Assembly: GCA_947495795.1 (NCBI GenBank)
Contig: CANMAI010000014.1
Coordinates: 1 to 64,000, forward strand
DNA from: an uncultured Paracoccaceae bacterium
GTDB lineage: Bacteria; Pseudomonadota; Alphaproteobacteria; Rhodobacterales; Rhodobacteraceae
Reading direction: 5' to 3'
DNA length: 64,000 nt
In this document: in pieces, positions 60,305 to 64,000 of the stretch
How positions within the stretch are numbered: position 1 is the first letter of the stretch
How the letters are laid out: the number at the start of each line of letters is the position of its first letter
Position numbers and translations under genes: made by a program
The notes under the pieces: generated by a model
What the model was told of the DNA's origin: nothing
The model's database searches: none
Seen by the model: the letters and a program-made list of their open reading frames with translations, nothing else

Positions 60305-61051
60305 TCAGTGGATCGCTTTCAGGAACGACTTGGCACGATCACTGATGTCGCCGGAAAAGAAGTCAGAAACCGGCGCGCGATCCACCATCTGACCGTCAGC
60401 CATGAACCAGATCGAATCGGCTACCTCCTTGGCGAAGCCCATTTCATGAGTGACACAAAGCATCGTCATGCCACGACCAGCAAGAGTCTTCATGAGGGAA
60501 AGAACCTCACCAACCATCTCCGGATCAAGCGCGCTTGTCGGTTCATCAAAGAGCATCACAGTGGGTTCGAGAGCAACTGCACGACAGATGGACACCCTTT
60601 GCTGCTGACCGCCCGAGAGCTCCATGGGTTTTTTGTGCAATTCGTCTCCCAAACCGACTGATGCCAGCAGCTCGCTCGCGGTCTGTTCAGCCTCCTTTTT
60701 TGGCCGGTGCAGGACCCTGATGAGACCTAGAGCAACATTGTCCCGGGCTGAGAGGTGAGGGAAGAGATTGAAGCTCTGAAAGACCATCCCGATCTTGGTT
60801 CTGAGCGTTTCGACCGACATCCCCTTTTCATAAATGTCCCGACCTTCAAACAGTATCTGCCCCGCGCTAATGGATTCGAGCCGATTTAGCGTTCGGATCA
60901 GAGTGGACTTGCCAGAACCGGAAGGACCACAGACAACGACAACTTCGTTTTTCTCGAGCTGCGCATTTATGCCTTTGAGGGCTTCGAAATTGCCGAACTT
61001 GCAGTGCACATCCTTTATCTGCAAGATCGGGTCTTCATTGGTCACTGTCAT
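60305..61051 (-). CDS. Polar amino-acid-type ABC importer ATPase
   Basis: 248 residues from the ATG at 61051 (an ATG at 61093 would overlap the permease further). Walker A GPSGSGKS, Q-loop FQSFNLFPHLS, signature LSGGQQQRVSICRA, Walker B VMLFDEPTSALDPE and VTHEMGFA, all typical of GlnQ/HisP proteins. Last gene of a binding-protein, permease, permease, ATPase operon; overlaps permease 2 by 17 bases. Confidence 0.95.
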   Translation of the reverse strand: MTVTNEDPILQIKDVHCKFGNFEALKGINAQLEKNEVVVVCGPSGSGKSTLIRTLNRLESISAGQILFEGRDIYEKGMSVETLRTKIGMVFQSFNLFPHLSARDNVALGLIRVLHRPKKEAEQTASELLASVGLGDELHKKPMELSGGQQQRVSICRAVALEPTVMLFDEPTSALDPEMVGEVLSLMKTLAGRGMTMLCVTHEMGFAKEVADSIWFMADGQMVDRAPVSDFFSGDISDRAKSFLKAIH

Positions 61052-61736
61052 TGGAAAGCCTGCCACGTGCGATGCGGCGCTCAAGTTGGCCACCCAATTG
61101 GGATAGACCCGAACACAGCACGAAGTAAGAAATTGCGAGGATCGTGAAGATCTCGACGGGTTTAACCAGCAAAATCTTGTTCAATTCATGGGCCACGTAG
61201 GTCAACTCGTTGAACGTGATAATGTAGCCTAAGGATGTCTCTTTGATGATCAGTATGAACTGGCTTACCAGGCCCGGAATACAGTTTGTCAGGGCTTGCG
61301 GCAAAACAATCAAAAACGTGGTCTGCCAATACCGAAAGCCAAGGGCACTTGCCGCATCGTACTGTCCTTTTGGCAGGGCCTCGATCGCGGCTCGAATGAC
61401 CTCGGCCAGATAGGCCGAACTAAAAATCGTGATCGCCAGAACGATTGTCACAAACGGAGACAACGAAAAGGGGAGGACGTAAGGCAGAAAGTAGTAGATC
61501 CAAAAGATCAACATAAGCAGGGGCATGCTCCGCACGAAATAGATGTAGCCGGTGTAAAAGCGTGCCAACGTCTTGTTGCCATGAGTCCGCGCTAGAGCCA
61601 GAAGAGTCGCGATAGGAAAGCAGATGGCAAGGCAAAGCAAAGACGTCAGGATCGTCATGGCCAGACCGCCCAGTGGCCCGTTGGGGTAGTGCCCCACCAA
61701 CAAGAGCCGGCCGTATTGTTCAAGCAGTTCGATCAT
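61035..61736 (-). CDS. Polar amino-acid-type ABC importer permease 2
   Basis: 233 residues with about five helices. FVRSMPLLMLIFWIYYFLPY and the cytoplasmic EAA loop (EAIEALPKGQYDAASALGFRYWQTTFLIVLPQA-type sequence) are the HisM/GlnP pattern. Starts two bases after permease 1 ends. Imports an unknown solute from the periplasmic binding protein. Confidence 0.94.
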   Translation of the reverse strand: MIELLEQYGRLLLVGHYPNGPLGGLAMTILTSLLCLAICFPIATLLALARTHGNKTLARFYTGYIYFVRSMPLLMLIFWIYYFLPYVLPFSLSPFVTIVLAITIFSSAYLAEVIRAAIEALPKGQYDAASALGFRYWQTTFLIVLPQALTNCIPGLVSQFILIIKETSLGYIITFNELTYVAHELNKILLVKPVEIFTILAISYFVLCSGLSQLGGQLERRIARGRLSNDSDQ

Positions 61737-61738
61737 TG

Positions 61739-62431
61739 CTATCCCCGCTTCAGTGCGTATCGGGCAACTAAGCGGTCCCCGAAGAACATGATCATTATCG
61801 TTCCGACCATGTATATGAGCGTGACGAGGGAAAACGCCTCGAACGCTCGAAACGTTTGTGTCTCGATGCTTCGGGCCTGATACGAGAGTTCCGCTACGCC
61901 GATTGCTGAGGCCAGACTTGTTCCCTTAAAAAGGATCAATGCTTGGTTGACCAATGGCGGCAACGATAGTCGCCAAGCTTGCGGGAAGATGACCCACCTC
62001 ATCATCTTGGCATAGTTCATGCCGATTGTGCGTGCTGCCTCGAATTGGCCAGGAGGGATCGCACGCAGGCCACTGCGAATATCCTCCGACATGTAAGAGG
62101 CCGAGTATAGGGTTAGCGAAACCCATGCAAAGAAGACTTCCGGGTTACCACGGTTGATTGATTGGGTGAACGCTTGGGGCAGCAATTCGGGTAGAGCGAA
62201 ATACCAAACAAAGAGCTGAACCAAGAGTGGCACCGAGCGGTGGTAGTCCACAAACACGATGCAAAACCAGCGCGTGGGCAGAAAATCGATGTTCCTTACC
62301 GCGGCGATCAAAAGCCCCAGAATGATTGCAGCAACCCAAGCTGCGAGAGCCAAAGAAAAAGTTGTTATCGCGCCGCTGACCAGATAGTCGAAATATCGAT
62401 CTTCAAGGATGGCGCTATAGTCGAGAGTCAT
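61739..62431 (-). CDS. Polar amino-acid-type ABC importer permease 1
   Basis: 230 residues with about five helices and the permease EAA loop, in which GLRAIPPGQFEAARTIG is followed by an MRWVIFPQA segment; VDYHRSVPLLVQLFVWYF is also typical of HisQMP/GltK-type subunits. Seventy bases after the binding-protein gene, the space being filled by a strong hairpin. Partner of permease 2. Confidence 0.94.
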   Translation of the reverse strand: MTLDYSAILEDRYFDYLVSGAITTFSLALAAWVAAIILGLLIAAVRNIDFLPTRWFCIVFVDYHRSVPLLVQLFVWYFALPELLPQAFTQSINRGNPEVFFAWVSLTLYSASYMSEDIRSGLRAIPPGQFEAARTIGMNYAKMMRWVIFPQAWRLSLPPLVNQALILFKGTSLASAIGVAELSYQARSIETQTFRAFEAFSLVTLIYMVGTIMIMFFGDRLVARYALKRG

Positions 62432-62451
62432 TCAGGCGGCTTTCCGGGATT

Positions 62452-62485
62452 ATCTCTTTGGGCATCATGAGTTGCCCAAAGAGAT
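62452..62485 (-). terminator. Intercistronic 13-base-pair hairpin after the binding-protein gene
   Basis: ATCTCTTTGGGCA (62452-62464) pairs perfectly with TGCCCAAAGAGAT (62473-62485) around an 8-base loop. There is no T-run in the direction of transcription. Hairpins in this place in ABC importer operons usually stabilise the binding-protein part of the transcript or partly stop transcription, giving more binding protein than permease. Confidence 0.7.
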
Positions 62486-62501
62486 GATAAATCAATGCAG
62501 C

Positions 62502-63329
62502 TCAATCGTGCGGAACGACCGGATCGCCCATCAACATGGTGCGTTCCTTGTCCAGCATTGAATTTGCACCAAACCACTTGTCCCAGAGCACCTGTGCATC
62601 GCCAGAGGCCTCATAGGCGTCAAGAAACGCATTTGCTTCGGCCAAGAGCGCAGCTTCACCTTGACGCACGGCAAATGGGATTTGCGACGATCGGTAGATT
62701 TCGGGCATGATCGAGAATGTCTCTGCACCCTCTGGGTCTTGAGCACGAAGCGACGCAAGCGTAGTTTCGGTCATCAGCATGCCTTGAATGCGCCCGTTCT
62801 TAAGCGCCAGATAGGTCGCAGGTGTATCGTCGAAGCCGATCACATTGGCATTGGGGAAGGTTTCCTGTGCAACAGATTCCAACAAGGAGCCCTTTGCCAC
62901 CCCGATCTTCTGATCCGCCAGTTCGTCTCCACTGACTATGCCAGAGTCGGTTCGAACCATGATGCGCGAGTCCACGGTGGCATAGACGTCGCTGAAGTCC
63001 ACCTGTTCTGCGCGCTTTTTCGCCCAGCCTAGCAAGGCCGCTTCGATGTCGACGCGTCCTTGCTGCAGCTCTGGGATGCGGCCCTGGGCGGTTACGACCT
63101 TGAGTTCGATGTCCACGCCAAGGTGTTCTGCAAACGCGGTGCAAAGGTCAGGCTCGTATCCGACGGACTGACCAGTTGCCGGATCAGTAAATCCGAACGG
63201 TTCGAAGCCGCCCAAGACACCACAAATGAGCGCTCCGCGCTCTCGAACTTCTTCAAGTTTGTCGGCAAGTGCAGGTGCTGCCATCGCGCACGCCAAGACA
63301 AGACCGCCAACAGCGAATGTGAATTTCAT
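62502..63329 (-). CDS. Polar amino-acid-type periplasmic binding protein
   Basis: 275 residues from the ATG at 63329, with GGATAT ahead. Signal peptide (1-22, ALAD), then DKLEEVRERGALICGVLGGFEPFGF, VGYEPDLCTAFAEHLG and GRIPELQQGRVDIEAALLGW, the SBP_bac_3 pattern. An R-x-D/E-type ligand pocket is plausible (PELQQGRVD), suggesting an amino-acid-like or carboxylate ligand. First gene of the importer. Confidence 0.94.
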   Translation of the reverse strand: MKFTFAVGGLVLACAMAAPALADKLEEVRERGALICGVLGGFEPFGFTDPATGQSVGYEPDLCTAFAEHLGVDIELKVVTAQGRIPELQQGRVDIEAALLGWAKKRAEQVDFSDVYATVDSRIMVRTDSGIVSGDELADQKIGVAKGSLLESVAQETFPNANVIGFDDTPATYLALKNGRIQGMLMTETTLASLRAQDPEGAETFSIMPEIYRSSQIPFAVRQGEAALLAEANAFLDAYEASGDAQVLWDKWFGANSMLDKERTMLMGDPVVPHD

Positions 63330-63430
63330 TTGATATCCTCCCATAAGTTCGGTGGGCGCATTTTTTTCGGCGCCTTCCGGACATCCGAAGTATATGGAGA
63401 GGTGGCGAAGCAGCACTAATAGTAATTCGA

Positions 63431-63454
63431 CGCTATCCAATAGCGTTTCGCTAT
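63431..63454. promoter_or_regulatory. Candidate LysR operator of alternating half-sites
   Basis: CGCTAT-CCA-ATAGCG-TTT-CGCTAT: two overlapping palindromes share the middle half-site. CCAATAGCGT at 63437-63446 is the inverse of ACGCTATTGG at 59306. It lies in the 338-base divergent region (63330-63667) between the importer and the molybdenum hydroxylase gene; nothing else in that region was assigned. Confidence 0.55.
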
Positions 63455-63667
63455 GACCTGCCGGTAGTGCGTCCCGCCGGTCAATCCTACCTCACGTGTG
63501 TGACCAAACGATCAGTTATGATCAGGCGAAGAATTCTTATGCCTCATCCACTGTCACGAACCCTAGAGTATCCGACAAGTTCAAGGACCAACGTACGCGC
63601 CTCGGATCTGAGGTTCTGAAAAGTAGGTCGTCTGAATGCGTGCAGCATAATTTTGGAGGAGAAAGAG

Positions 63668-64000
63668 ATGCAAGCATTGACTATCAACGGAATTGAGCAG
63701 GAAGTTGATCTGGCTGACGACACTCCGCTTCTCTGGGTTCTTCGAGATGAACTCGACATGACGGGAACAAAGTTCGGGTGTGGGGTAGGTCTTTGCGGTG
63801 CATGTTCTGTGCATGTTGATGGCGAGGTGGTTCGATCCTGCCAGCTAAGCGTCGGTGACGCCGTGGGTTCTGAGATTACAACAATTGAAGGGCTGGCAGG
63901 GACGTCGGATCAACATCGCTTGCAGATTGCCTGGATTGAAAAGCAAGTTCCGCAATGTGGCTATTGCCAGTCCGGCATGTTGATGGCCGCCGCCGCCTTG
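63668..64000 (+). CDS. Molybdenum hydroxylase 2Fe-2S subunit (xanthine dehydrogenase family), 3' end outside window
   Basis: 111 codons from an ATG with GGAGGA nine bases upstream; no stop before the window ends. The N-terminal plant-type ferredoxin domain has CGVGLCGACSVHVDG with the cluster ligands, and the second cluster domain begins QCGYCQSGML. This matches the small subunit of two-subunit IorA/CoxS-type enzymes, which hydroxylate N-heterocycles or aldehydes. The large subunit should follow. Confidence 0.92.
   Translation, partial: MQALTINGIEQEVDLADDTPLLWVLRDELDMTGTKFGCGVGLCGACSVHVDGEVVRSCQLSVGDAVGSEITTIEGLAGTSDQHRLQIAWIEKQVPQCGYCQSGMLMAAAAL

Noticed and set aside
1-64000. CRISPR array, tRNA or rRNA genes, phage genes
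   Set aside because: No regularly spaced repeats, cloverleaf-like segments, rRNA blocks or phage structural genes were recognised on either strand by eye.

Overview
The window looks like accessory DNA of an alphaproteobacterium, most likely a Rhodobacterales (roseobacter-type) plasmid or genomic island. This is inferred from the style of the VirB operon, the density of BMP-type and polar amino-acid ABC transporters, LysR regulators and catabolic enzymes, and the alphaproteobacterial-looking promoters. No rRNA, tRNA, CRISPR array, intact transposase, relaxase, coupling protein or replication gene was seen, so the replicon type is not settled.

Region 1 (about 0.1-11.8 kb, minus strand) is a near-complete type IV secretion operon. 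In transcription order it reads: small protein, VirB1-like transglycosylase, VirB2, VirB3, VirB4, VirB7-like lipoprotein, a VirB5-like protein carrying an inserted lytic transglycosylase domain, VirB5, VirB8, VirB9, VirB10, VirB11, a DUF4177-like protein, an unknown secreted protein, VirB6. Most junctions overlap by 1-8 bases, so it is one translationally coupled unit.

Region 2 (12-24 kb) is a patchwork of small regulator/enzyme modules: a periplasmic epoxide-hydrolase-like enzyme, a methyltransferase and DHA2 exporter divergent from an Rrf2 regulator; a tannase / dienelactone hydrolase / SnoaL set divergent from MarR; a periplasmic histidine phosphatase; an ArsR-SRPBCC-GFA operon; and a truncated methyltransferase.

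Region 3 (24-34 kb) holds the most striking signal. A 43-base element with fixed geometry (AGTAY, 8 bases, RTACT, 13 bases, CTGCCTTCTTGC) occurs five times, always upstream of and pointing at a redox or detoxification transcription unit: AhpD-like protein + SDR; GST + VOC protein; SDR + GST + SRPBCC + small protein + DUF1330-like protein; a four-helix membrane protein; an SDR. One HxlR-family regulator gene lies between two copies. This reads as a local HxlR regulon whose inducer is unknown. The same stretch has broken genes (alpha/beta hydrolase, EamA permease), an AHL-lactonase-like protein and a WYL regulator with a clear operator.

Region 4 (34.7-50.5 kb) contains a nucleoside phosphorylase with a BMP-type nucleoside ABC importer, an AlkD-like DNA glycosylase, a LysR regulator, an HTH/membrane-protein pair, and a periplasmic or redox group (NTF2-like, Atu4866-domain, carboxymuconolactone-decarboxylase-like proteins, SDR, AraC, MBL-fold enzyme).

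Region 5 (50.6-64 kb) looks like one catabolic island. It holds a BKACE enzyme, three enzymes in a row (MmgE/PrpD, aldehyde dehydrogenase, phosphotriesterase-like lactonase) plus a second MmgE/PrpD, two LysR regulators, a 3-hydroxyisobutyrate-dehydrogenase-like enzyme, a complete polar amino-acid type ABC importer, and the start of a molybdenum hydroxylase iron-sulfur subunit that runs off the window. A shared 10-base sequence upstream of the dehydrogenase and of the transporter suggests common LysR control. The substrate cannot be named from this sequence.
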